Shown here: positions 16,359-24,956 of the stretch, in pieces
Numbering within the stretch: position 1 is the stretch's first letter
Layout: every line of letters starts with the position of its first letter
Origin: Chryseobacterium oncorhynchi
Lineage (GTDB): Bacteria; Bacteroidota; Bacteroidia; Flavobacteriales; Weeksellaceae
NCBI RefSeq assembly: GCF_002899895.1
Contig: NZ_PPEI02000003.1
Coordinates: 671,094-735,093, forward strand
Direction: 5' to 3'
Length of the DNA: 64,000 bases
Program-made: the position numbers and the translations under genes
The notes under the pieces: generated by a model
What the model was told of the DNA's origin: nothing
The model's database searches: none
What the model saw: the letters and a program-made list of their open reading frames with translations, nothing else

Positions 16359-18113
16359 ATGAGACAATATATTCTGTCATTAGCAATTTTTCTTGGAATG
16401 ATTGTAGGAGCTCAGCAGAAAACATTTTGTAATCCGATCAACATAGATTATGGTTATACTCCTTTTGAAGTTTTTTCAAAACAAGGGAAACACCGAGCCA
16501 CAGCAGATCCGGTGATTGTTAATTTTAAAAATAAGCTGTTTCTTTTTTCTACAAACCAGGAAGGATATTGGTACAGTGATGATATGTTGGACTGGAAGTT
16601 TGTAAAAAGGAAATTTCTCAGAGATAATAAATATATTCATGATCTTAATGCTCCGGCTGTCTGGGCTATGAAAGATACTCTATATGTTTATGGTTCTACA
16701 TGGGAACAGGATTTTCCAATCTGGAAAAGTACCAATCCAACTAAAGATGACTGGAAGATTGCAGTAGATACTTTAAAAGTAGGCGCATGGGATCCGGCAT
16801 TCCACTATGATGAAGATAAGAATAAGCTATATCTATATTGGGGTTCAAGTAATGAATGGCCTTTGCTGGGAACAGAAGTGAAAGTGAAAAATCTTCAGTC
16901 TGAAGGTTTTGTAAAACCCATTCTAAAACTAAAACCTGAAGACCATGGATGGGAGCGTTTCGGAGAATACAATGATAATGTTTTTCTTCAGCCTTTTGTA
17001 GAGGGAGCGTGGATGACAAAACATAACGGGAAATACTACATGCAGTATGGTGCTCCGGCAACAGAATTCAGTGGATATTCCGATGGAGTATACGTAAGCA
17101 AAAGTCCTTTGGACGGTTTCGAATATCAGCAGCATAATCCATTCTCTTATAAACCGGGAGGTTTTGCAAGGGGAGCTGGGCATGGAGCAACTTTTGAAGA
17201 CAATTATAAAAACTGGTGGCACGTTTCCACTATATTTATTTCTACCAAAAATAATTTTGAAAGAAGGCTGGGTATCTGGCCGGCAGGTTTTGATAAAGAT
17301 GATGTGATGTACTGTAATACGGCTTATGGTGATTATCCTACATACCTTCCGCAGTATGCACAAGGGAAAGACTTTACAAAAGGTCTTTTTGCCGGATGGA
17401 TGTTATTGAATTATAATAAACCGGTTCAGGTTTCATCTACTTTAGGTGGTTATCAGCCCAATTATGCTGTAGATGAAGATATCAAGTCTTATTGGAGTGC
17501 TAAAACAGGAAATTCCGGAGAATGGTTCCAAACGGATTTGGGTGAAGTTTCAACAATCAATGCCGTTCAGATCAATTATGCAGATCAGGATGCTGAGTTC
17601 ATGGGGAAAACCTTAGGGAAAATGCACCAATATAAAATCTATGGCTCTAATGATGGCAAGAAGTGGAATGTGATTGTGGATAAAAGCAAGAATACAAAAG
17701 ATGTCCCTCACGATTATGTTGAGCTTGAGCAGCCTGCAAAAGCCCGTTTCCTTAAAATGGAAAACCTTAAAATGCCCACAGGAAAATTTGCATTAAGTGG
17801 CTTCAGAGTGTTTGGAAAAGGAGCCGGAAAACAACCTGGTAAAGTAGAAGGTTTTGTGCCTTTAAGAGCTGATCCAAAAAAGTATGGAGAAAGAAGAAGT
17901 GTCTGGATGAAGTGGCAGCAGAATCCTGAGGCAGATGGCTATGTAATCTACTGGGGCAAATCTCCTGATAAAATGTACGGAAGCATTATGGTATACGGAA
18001 AGAATGAATATTTCTTTACAGGTGCAGACAGAACAGATTCTTACTACTTTCAGATTGAAGCTTTCAACTCCAATGGTGTCTCAGAAAGAACAGCAGTCGC
18101 AAAATCAGAGTAA
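16359..18113 (+). CDS. Secreted GH43-type glycosidase with discoidin and fibronectin-type modules
   Basis: 584 residues with a signal peptide (about 1-18). The catalytic five-bladed propeller spans about 20-340, with the family 43 triad visible: D50 in ATADP, D145 in AWDPAFHYD and E215 in FVEGAWMT. A discoidin/F5-8C-like domain (carbohydrate-binding module 32 type) follows at about 345-480 (VDEDIKSYWSAKTG, WFQTDLGEVSTINAVQI, YKIYGSNDGKKWNV), then a fibronectin type III-like module at about 485-580. GH43 enzymes attack arabinan, xylan or related side chains; the exact glycan is not readable. It is a single gene closed by a strong hairpin. Confidence 0.88.
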   Translation: MRQYILSLAIFLGMIVGAQQKTFCNPINIDYGYTPFEVFSKQGKHRATADPVIVNFKNKLFLFSTNQEGYWYSDDMLDWKFVKRKFLRDNKYIHDLNAPAVWAMKDTLYVYGSTWEQDFPIWKSTNPTKDDWKIAVDTLKVGAWDPAFHYDEDKNKLYLYWGSSNEWPLLGTEVKVKNLQSEGFVKPILKLKPEDHGWERFGEYNDNVFLQPFVEGAWMTKHNGKYYMQYGAPATEFSGYSDGVYVSKSPLDGFEYQQHNPFSYKPGGFARGAGHGATFEDNYKNWWHVSTIFISTKNNFERRLGIWPAGFDKDDVMYCNTAYGDYPTYLPQYAQGKDFTKGLFAGWMLLNYNKPVQVSSTLGGYQPNYAVDEDIKSYWSAKTGNSGEWFQTDLGEVSTINAVQINYADQDAEFMGKTLGKMHQYKIYGSNDGKKWNVIVDKSKNTKDVPHDYVELEQPAKARFLKMENLKMPTGKFALSGFRVFGKGAGKQPGKVEGFVPLRADPKKYGERRSVWMKWQQNPEADGYVIYWGKSPDKMYGSIMVYGKNEYFFTGADRTDSYYFQIEAFNSNGVSERTAVAKSE

Positions 18114-18131
18114 ATCAAATTAAAAGATAAA

Positions 18132-18171
18132 AAATAACACGTTTTGAAAAATCAGAACGTGTTATTTTTTA
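18132..18171. terminator. Bidirectional terminator between GH43 and esterase genes
   Basis: AAATAACACGTT (18132-18143) and AACGTGTTATTT (18156-18167) form a perfect 12-base-pair stem followed by T run on the plus strand and, mirrored, on the minus strand. The stop codon of the esterase gene lies in the right arm. Confidence 0.88.
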
Positions 18172-19028
18172 TCTGTCCTTTTAAGAAAAGCTTCAATCTT
18201 ATCAATAAGAAAAGTATGGTTTGGTGATTTATCCCAATCCAGATGTCCACCATTGAATTCATAGGACTCATTGATGATATTATTTTTATTTAAAGCAGAA
18301 TCCAGAATTGTTTTTTGGGTTATAGGAATGACACGGTCTGTTTTTCCATAATAGGAAAGAGTAGGGGCAGATGTATTCTTTATCCAATAAACTGGACTGG
18401 CAAAATGAACCGCTGAGGTACCTTTTGTAAGTATCTTGGGATCTACCAAGTGTTGTTCTACAAAAGAATATTCCTGATACGTCTTAAAACCTGGATCAGA
18501 TAGATCGGTTGGCCCTACGATGTTAATCACAGCTTTTACATCTTTATCGGAATCAAATTTGTAAGCATACAACATGGATAAGTGCCCACCGGCACTGTTT
18601 CCCATTAGAATGATCTTTGGACTATCTTTCAGCTTTCTTTTTAAAAAAGTAATTACGCTTTTAATATCATCGGTTTGGTTGGGGATGCCATATTGTGTTT
18701 GAGAAGCGTTTCGATAATTAATATTGGCAAAAATATAATCAGGAAACCTTTGCATCATCGAGAGGGTAAAAAAAGTAAGTTGAGACTTGTTTCCACTACG
18801 CCATCCGCCTCCATGGATGATAATAAAAGCATCTCTTTTTCTCACAGATTTTTTATGAGGAATATAAAGATCCATGACTTGCTCAGAATCATTCCCATAA
18901 TGAATGTTTTCCTCTTTATCAAAGGTGATGCTATTCCCTATTGTAATCTTTTTTTCCTTGCAACTGGCCAATAGAAAGTATAAGCAAAGACTTAAAAGAA
19001 TAAAGGCTGACTTTCTTTTCATACCCAT
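18162..19028 (-). CDS. Alpha/beta hydrolase lipoprotein (esterase)
   Basis: 288 residues. The N-terminus is a lipoprotein signal with lipobox LLASC (Cys23), placing it on a periplasmic or outer membrane leaflet. The fold marks of the BD-FAE/hormone-sensitive-lipase-like esterases are complete: oxyanion HGGGW (72-76), nucleophile elbow GNSAGG with S145, D231 in YGKTDRVIP and H262 in NGGHLDW. It likely cleaves small acyl esters, perhaps acetylated glycans given the GH43 gene facing it, but the substrate is not proven. The start gives a proper lipoprotein signal. Confidence 0.85.
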   Translation of the reverse strand: MGMKRKSAFILLSLCLYFLLASCKEKKITIGNSITFDKEENIHYGNDSEQVMDLYIPHKKSVRKRDAFIIIHGGGWRSGNKSQLTFFTLSMMQRFPDYIFANINYRNASQTQYGIPNQTDDIKSVITFLKRKLKDSPKIILMGNSAGGHLSMLYAYKFDSDKDVKAVINIVGPTDLSDPGFKTYQEYSFVEQHLVDPKILTKGTSAVHFASPVYWIKNTSAPTLSYYGKTDRVIPITQKTILDSALNKNNIINESYEFNGGHLDWDKSPNHTFLIDKIEAFLKRTDKK

Positions 19029-19033
19029 AAAGA

Positions 19034-19063
19034 TAGAAAACCTGTTGAAAGATCAACAGGTTT
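19034..19063 (-). terminator. Terminator after the receptor pair
   Basis: AAACCTGTTGA (19038-19048) and TCAACAGGTTT (19053-19063) pair around a four-base loop. Read on the minus strand it follows the receptor gene ending at 19104 and runs into TTTTCT just before the esterase start. Confidence 0.75.
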
Positions 19064-19103
19064 CCTTGGAATATAATTGAGTTGAATATGAAGAAAGATA
19101 ATT

Positions 19104-21356
19104 TTATTTTGTTCTACTCTTAATAGAATCGGAAGCACCCTCAATATCTCTTACTTTTTTCAGTTTTTTGTTTCCGAAATTATAAGTAAGGCTTACCGTT
19201 AAGCTTCTCGGGTATTGATTCTGGTGAATATAATTTTTGTTTCCATTGTCTTGGATATCATCAATGACTACAATATTGGTTCTTAAAACATCATTTACAT
19301 TTACAGCAAAAGTCCAATCGTTCCAATTTTTCTTGATACTAAGGTCTAAACTTGATAAACTTCGTAGCATACCCAGTTCTATCTGTTGCTTGTCTATATA
19401 GAAAAAGTTAACCCCAAAGAACCATGTTTTTGCTTTATCAAGACGGATCGTATTGTTCGTTTGGATCAAAATACTGGTAGAGTTAGTCTTATTAATATAG
19501 GTCACATATTCGCCTTTCTCATTTTTGAAACGGTCTCCTGTAGTGGGATCCATATCCAGGCTTCCATTGTTTCTGTTATGTTGAACTCCAATACTGAAAT
19601 TCGTAGTCCAGTATTGTTTGAAAAATGATTTCTGGATACCTACCATGGCAGACATTTCCTGCTTATCTCCAAAATTGGTTCTGATATATCTTAAGGCAAG
19701 ATTTTCTCCTAGCTCCTTATTAGGTTTCTCGGGATACCCCTGTAACGGAACCTGAGTGATGGCATCTTTAATATAAGAATGGTTTAAAACTACAAAATAG
19801 GAGTTTTTATACATATAAGTCAGTTCCTGATTATAAGTAGAAGAAGCTTTTACGAAAGGGTTGTTTTGAGTATAATTATCATCAGTAAGTTTATTTACTA
19901 CCGGATTTATTTCCCAGAAGCTAGGTCTTCTCATTCTGCTTGAAAAGGAATAGGAGATATTGTTTTTATCATTGATAGCATAGTTAAGACTCATATAAGG
20001 AAGAAAGTTATTATAGTTTCTTTCAATTTTTTTCAGAGTTTCTGTTGGCGGATTGTCTGAAGTTCCTAAGCTATTGGTGATCTCATATCTTGTCCCGATT
20101 TTCCCTGAAAATTTATCTGAAAACTTCTTTTCGGCAGTTACATAAAATCCGTATATATTTTCATCATAAATAAAGTGGTTAGGCGCTAATTTTGGGTCTT
20201 TTTCAGGATCAATAAAATAAGTGTCACTTTTAGTATCATTATCCGTTTTGGTTTTGTTATAATTTCCACCTACAGAAATAGTAAGGTCATTTTTAAATTT
20301 CTGGATGTAATCTACCATTCCGGAGAAATTATTAATGATCTGCGGAAGGTCCTGAAACATCTGTATAGATTTTGCTCCTAAATTTCTGTTGATATCAGAT
20401 TTATAAGTGATATTGTCTGTAACTTGAAATCTTTTATAATTTAGATAAGCTGCATTTACATTTAGTTTACTTCCTAGAGAATCTGTTTTTAATTCATAGT
20501 TTAAATTAAGAGAGTTATTATAGCTTCTCGAATCCTCTTTGTTTTTAGACCATGTATAATTAGTCCCATCTTTATTAACAATTGTATTGAAAAGGCTTAC
20601 TGTAGAATTATAACTTTTATTGGCCCAAGTATTCCAGGATAAAGCTAAGTTGCTGTTGTCATTCAACTGATAATCAATGTTCAGATAACCACCAATATTT
20701 TTGTTTGGATCGTTGATATCACCGGTTGATTCATTCGAAGCGCTATCACTGCTGTTTCTTAAAGTATAGGTTTGCGCCTGGATATTTTCCCCGCCGCTGA
20801 GGTTAGCACTAATTCCCAGCTTATCTTTTCTGTAGTTGGCAGAGAAACTTGCCTGGCTGGCATTATATTTACTTTGAGTATTGGAGAACCTCATGTTCCC
20901 GTTAAGGCCATCACTCATTTTTTTCTTTAAAACAATATTGATGATTCCGTCAGAAGATTCCACTTGAAACTCACTTCCCGGAACTGTAATTACCTCAATT
21001 TTCTGAATATTCTCTGCCGGAGTATTTTTCAGGAATTGTGCCAGTGATTCAGCATCCATATTGGATTTTCTTCCGTTGATGTAGATTAATACATTGTTTT
21101 TCCCTGCAATTTTTAATGTTTTATCATCAGTGGAAGATAATAGTGGCGTTTGTTTCAAAAGATCAAAAGTAGTGTTTCCTTTTGCTACAGGAGAAGCCGC
21201 AACATCATATACAAAACGATCACTTTGCTTTTTAAATACTTGTTTGGTGATGGTAACACCTTCTATATTTTTAGTTTTTGCCGTGTCTGATTTCTTTTCC
21301 TGAGCAAAGGCACAGGTACCGAATATGATAGCTATTGACAAAAGTATACGTTTCAT
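19104..21356 (-). CDS. TonB-dependent receptor-like barrel protein, second of a tandem pair
   Basis: 750 residues. Signal peptide about 1-18, short spacer, plug domain (about 45-150: FDLLKQTPLLSSTDDK, VLIYINGRKSNMDAESL, VITVPGSEFQVESSDGIINIVLKKK), then the barrel, ending in SLTYNFGNKKLKKVRDIEG. Close paralog of the product of 21403-23664: plug segments line up residue by residue and both end with a YNFGN(Q/K)KLKK tail. No carboxypeptidase-like domain precedes the plug. It begins 46 bases after the first gene with no promoter between, so the two are probably cotranscribed. The ligand is unknown. Confidence 0.87.
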   Translation of the reverse strand: MKRILLSIAIIFGTCAFAQEKKSDTAKTKNIEGVTITKQVFKKQSDRFVYDVAASPVAKGNTTFDLLKQTPLLSSTDDKTLKIAGKNNVLIYINGRKSNMDAESLAQFLKNTPAENIQKIEVITVPGSEFQVESSDGIINIVLKKKMSDGLNGNMRFSNTQSKYNASQASFSANYRKDKLGISANLSGGENIQAQTYTLRNSSDSASNESTGDINDPNKNIGGYLNIDYQLNDNSNLALSWNTWANKSYNSTVSLFNTIVNKDGTNYTWSKNKEDSRSYNNSLNLNYELKTDSLGSKLNVNAAYLNYKRFQVTDNITYKSDINRNLGAKSIQMFQDLPQIINNFSGMVDYIQKFKNDLTISVGGNYNKTKTDNDTKSDTYFIDPEKDPKLAPNHFIYDENIYGFYVTAEKKFSDKFSGKIGTRYEITNSLGTSDNPPTETLKKIERNYNNFLPYMSLNYAINDKNNISYSFSSRMRRPSFWEINPVVNKLTDDNYTQNNPFVKASSTYNQELTYMYKNSYFVVLNHSYIKDAITQVPLQGYPEKPNKELGENLALRYIRTNFGDKQEMSAMVGIQKSFFKQYWTTNFSIGVQHNRNNGSLDMDPTTGDRFKNEKGEYVTYINKTNSTSILIQTNNTIRLDKAKTWFFGVNFFYIDKQQIELGMLRSLSSLDLSIKKNWNDWTFAVNVNDVLRTNIVVIDDIQDNGNKNYIHQNQYPRSLTVSLTYNFGNKKLKKVRDIEGASDSIKSRTK

Positions 21357-21402
21357 GTTTGTTTTTTTTTAAGAGTGGTTAAGTGAGATAAGTTTTTATA
21401 GA

Positions 21403-23664
21403 TTAGGTTCTTGATTTTACAGCATCATTAGCTGATTTCATTTCCCTTGCTTTTTTCAGTTTCTGATTTCCAAAATTATACGTAACCCCAATGCTAAATA
21501 ATCTTGGATAATTGAAATTGGTTATATTATTATAGGTTCCGTTAGGCTGCACACCTTTAACTCTGTAAAAGCTTTGATTGAATAAGTCACTAACTTCAGC
21601 TACAATCGTCCAGTCACCTACAATTTTCTTTACATTGAAATCAAAACTCTGTCTTGCCCCTATCATACCTCCTTCCATAGCGGTCTGGCTTGCAAAAAAG
21701 TAATTAACTCCTAAAAACCAGTCTTTTTTAGAAGAAAGTCTGATGATATTATTGAAGGTAACAGACATATTGTAGTTTTTTACATCAATGATATAAGGAT
21801 CAAGTGACTCGGTTTCGTACTGGCCTAGCTGAGACGTTGGATCTTCCCATACCCCGCCTTTATAGGTAACATAGCCCAAGTTGACAGAATAATTAGTTGC
21901 CCATATGTCTTTGAACCATGATTTGTTCATTCCCAGTGTAAGAGCAAGTTCTCTGTTCTTACCGTAATTGGTTCTTATATATCTTAGGAATCTTGTTGTG
22001 TCCATTAGCATGTTACCATCAGGACCATAGAGTATATTTCCATTTTCATCCCTTTTTGGGGTTGTTAAAGTTCCCTGTAGCGGAAGCATGTCAGAAGCAG
22101 ATGCATCTTCTACCATATTAAAGCTAAGATTGGCATAGAATGCATTTTTGTACATATAGTTCAGCTCCTGATTATAAAATTTTGAAGCAAGAACAAACGG
22201 ATTGTTCTGTGTATAATTCGTAGGAGTGAAATACGTCCTTGATGGGTTGAGCTCCCAGAATCTTGGTCTTCGGATTCTGCTCGAGAAAGTATAGCTCAGG
22301 TTGTGATCAGAATTGATGGCGTAATTTAAATTCAGATAAGGTAAAAGATTGCTGTAATTTCTTTCGAAACCTGTTTTTTCCAGAATCTCTCCGGTACTTC
22401 TGGTCATTTCATATCGAGCTCCTATCTTTCCTGAAACTTTTTCACTAAGCTTTCTTTCATAGTTCAGGTAAATACCTAAAATATTTTCTTTATAAATGAA
22501 GTGATTGGTTTGTTTAGGATCTATCACAAAATCACCACCTATTAATTTGTCTTGTTTGGTATCATTATCAGTATTCGTATGATTGTAGCTGATTCCCATT
22601 AACCACGTTGCTCCTTTAGCCGTTTTTTTTAGATAATCGATGTTGGCTGCATAGTTGTTGATAATCTGCGGTACAGACTGATGAAGTGCCGAATATTTAT
22701 TAATAGTATCATTCGTTAAAGGAAAACTTTCATTGAAACTTTCTTTATTTCTGTTGAACCATAGATAAGAAACATTCGATGTAAGTTTGCTTCCCAGAGA
22801 GTCCGTTTTCATTTCATAATTTAAATTGAAAGAATGATTTCTGGTTTGTGCATCTTCATTATTGACAGTTCTGTTATTTAAAACTCCGTTTTGCCAGTTG
22901 GTAATATCCAGTACAGAATTGAAGCTTTTATTATATCTCATGTTGTATGAGAATCCAATATTATGTTTTTTATTGATTTCATAATCAACATTGAAACCTC
23001 CTCCGTAATTTTTATTGGGATCATCATTGAAACCTGAAGATTCATTTCTGAAAGTAGAATCTCCGTTGGACAATGTATATTTTTGTCTGTCTGTCCAGCT
23101 TCCCATTCTGAAATTAGAATTCCCGGACCATTTACCTTGTCTGAAATTAAAAGAAGCTCCTGCATTTGGGTTGTTGTAATAACCCTGCTCATTCTGCATC
23201 TTCAACGTCCCGTTATAACCATTATTTTTGTTTTTCTTCATTACAATATTGATTACTCCTTCCTTGGATTCAACCTGGAATTCACTTCCCGGAACAGTAA
23301 TCACCTCAATTTTCTGAATATCTTCTGATGGAGTAGACTTTAGCATTTCAATCAATGCCTCAGAATCCATATTGGTTTTTTTATTGTTGATGTAGATTAC
23401 TGCATCATTTTTGCCCAAAATCTTCAACGTTTTCCCATCCACACTAGAGATCATTGGAGTTTGCTTCAGGAGAGTAAATGTATTAGTTCCTTTAGCAATA
23501 GGAGAGGAGGCCACATCATACACCAAACGGTCACCTTGTTTTTTGAAAACCTGCTTCTTGATATTTACTGCATCAATAGCATTTACTTTCACACTGTCTT
23601 TTTTCTGCTGAGCAGTAACAAATCCACTGAAAAATAGGGCTGCAATAAGAATTTGAGTTTTCAT
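21403..23664 (-). CDS. TonB-dependent receptor-like barrel protein, first of a tandem pair
   Basis: 753 residues with signal peptide (about 1-18), plug (FTLLKQTPMISSVDGK, AVIYINNKKTNMDSEALIEML, VITVPGSEFQVESKEGVINIVMKKN) and a C-terminal barrel. It is the promoter-proximal gene of the pair. The paralogy with the downstream gene looks like an old local duplication, since the extracellular loop segments have diverged (for example the insertion near residues 540-560 that mentions DENGNILYGPDGN) while plug and strand sequence are kept. This is the pattern expected when two receptors are tuned to different ligands. Confidence 0.87.
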   Translation of the reverse strand: MKTQILIAALFFSGFVTAQQKKDSVKVNAIDAVNIKKQVFKKQGDRLVYDVASSPIAKGTNTFTLLKQTPMISSVDGKTLKILGKNDAVIYINNKKTNMDSEALIEMLKSTPSEDIQKIEVITVPGSEFQVESKEGVINIVMKKNKNNGYNGTLKMQNEQGYYNNPNAGASFNFRQGKWSGNSNFRMGSWTDRQKYTLSNGDSTFRNESSGFNDDPNKNYGGGFNVDYEINKKHNIGFSYNMRYNKSFNSVLDITNWQNGVLNNRTVNNEDAQTRNHSFNLNYEMKTDSLGSKLTSNVSYLWFNRNKESFNESFPLTNDTINKYSALHQSVPQIINNYAANIDYLKKTAKGATWLMGISYNHTNTDNDTKQDKLIGGDFVIDPKQTNHFIYKENILGIYLNYERKLSEKVSGKIGARYEMTRSTGEILEKTGFERNYSNLLPYLNLNYAINSDHNLSYTFSSRIRRPRFWELNPSRTYFTPTNYTQNNPFVLASKFYNQELNYMYKNAFYANLSFNMVEDASASDMLPLQGTLTTPKRDENGNILYGPDGNMLMDTTRFLRYIRTNYGKNRELALTLGMNKSWFKDIWATNYSVNLGYVTYKGGVWEDPTSQLGQYETESLDPYIIDVKNYNMSVTFNNIIRLSSKKDWFLGVNYFFASQTAMEGGMIGARQSFDFNVKKIVGDWTIVAEVSDLFNQSFYRVKGVQPNGTYNNITNFNYPRLFSIGVTYNFGNQKLKKAREMKSANDAVKSRT

Positions 23665-23712
23665 GATTATTATTTTTTAATTGTTAATAGCTTGTATGGT
23701 TTGTTATTTTAC

Positions 23713-23730
23713 ATTACAAAGATATGTAAT
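23713..23730 (-). promoter_or_regulatory. Candidate promoter and operator of the receptor pair
   Basis: CAAAGATA at 23717-23724 reads TATCTTTG on the minus strand, a perfect -7 box 53 bases before the start codon at 23664. It is framed by a perfect inverted repeat, ATTACA (23713-23718) and TGTAAT (23725-23730) with six bases between. No clear -33 box is seen. A second similar motif, TACAAAGTAC, lies at 23749-23758. Confidence 0.5.
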
Positions 23731-23908
23731 AAATTTAGTATCATGCAATACAAAGTACTTAAAAATGTTTTTAAATTATTATAACTTATTGATTGTCAGT
23801 TCTTAAAATTTTAAATTAAATTATTGATTGTTTGACCTTTCTGTATAATAAGACAACTGTAACAATAAATTTGTTACAGCAAAGCATGAAATTTTATGAA
23901 AAATAAAT

Positions 23909-24247
23909 TTATTCTCTGTCGAACTTAGCCAGTTTTTTATCAACCCAAATGGTTGCAAATGGGAAAAACGCAGCTAATAGAGCAAAAACAAAATCTTCAT
24001 CATCCCAATCATAAATTTTTCTTGCAGGAAGGCAAAGCAGAAGATAAAGGGTGAAAAATAATCCGTGTAAACTACCAATAACGCTAATGAAGATAATAGA
24101 ATATAAATTTTCATCATATCGAATCCAGATCATCGCAACGCAGTACAGCAAAAGACATGAAATGGCTTCTGCAAGACATATCTGCTTAAACCATTTGATA
24201 ACTTTTTCCTGAGAATATTTTGAGAAAAATTTTTCGATGAAGTCCAT
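23909..24247 (-). CDS. DUF3817 family membrane protein
   Basis: 112 residues with three membrane segments (about 22-46, 52-75, 84-102). The segment VIGSLHGLFFTLYLLL, with a GxxHG motif inside the second helix, is the mark of DUF3817 (YdzA-like) proteins. No biochemical role is known for the family. It stands alone between the receptor pair and nadD, 83 bases after nadD ends on the same strand. Confidence 0.75.
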   Translation of the reverse strand: MDFIEKFFSKYSQEKVIKWFKQICLAEAISCLLLYCVAMIWIRYDENLYSIIFISVIGSLHGLFFTLYLLLCLPARKIYDWDDEDFVFALLAAFFPFATIWVDKKLAKFDRE

Positions 24248-24330
24248 TTCTTGTAGGGATAAGTGAAGAGATAAAAGTGAAGAGTCTTTCTCTACTTTCT
24301 GCTTTTAGTTTCTAATTCTAGTTTGTAAAA

Positions 24331-24915
24331 TTACTTATAAAAATTACTTCCATCCAAATATTCAAAAACCTCAGGTGGAAGCATAGGTCTTATATTTTTG
24401 CCATCTTTAATCATATTACGGATTTCAGTAGCGGAAAGCTCTATAACAGGAGCTTTTATCAGAGAGATATTCTCATGCTGAAGATATTCAGAGTCTTTCT
24501 TCTCTCCATCAAATACTCTTGGATAAACAATAATATGGTGGTTCTTGATAAGTGTATCAGAGTTTTTCCATTTGTGAAGACTTTCCAGATTATCCTCACC
24601 CATAATAAGGCTAAAGGAATAATCAGGATGTTTTTCATGAAGATAAGTAAGGGTATCGATTGTATAACTTGGCTGTGGAAGAGAAAACTCAACATTAGAA
24701 GCACGCATATTCGGATAATTTTTTACAGCAAGCTGTACCATATCCAGTCTGTTATGGTCTTTCAATAAAGATTTCTTGTCCTTAAACGGATTTTGTGGAC
24801 TTACTACAAACCACAGCTCATCCATATCAGAATTCTCAAGAATATAATTGGCCAAAATAAGATGCCCAATGTGTATTGGGTTAAAAGATCCGAAGAATAG
24901 ACCGATTTTTTTCAT
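24331..24915 (-). CDS. nadD: Nicotinate-nucleotide adenylyltransferase
   Basis: 194 residues. Converts nicotinate mononucleotide and ATP to deamido-NAD in NAD synthesis. The nucleotidyltransferase motif GSFNPIHIGH (9-18) and the second motif LSATEIRNMI near residue 158 are both present and in the right spacing; WFVVSPQNPFKDK is the family's substrate loop. Cytosolic. It follows recJ by 41 bases on the same strand, so the two may share a transcript. Confidence 0.95.
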   Translation of the reverse strand: MKKIGLFFGSFNPIHIGHLILANYILENSDMDELWFVVSPQNPFKDKKSLLKDHNRLDMVQLAVKNYPNMRASNVEFSLPQPSYTIDTLTYLHEKHPDYSFSLIMGEDNLESLHKWKNSDTLIKNHHIIVYPRVFDGEKKDSEYLQHENISLIKAPVIELSATEIRNMIKDGKNIRPMLPPEVFEYLDGSNFYK

Positions 24916-24956
24916 GTAATGTAGGTAACAGATGATAAATTATGAGCAGTAGTAAA

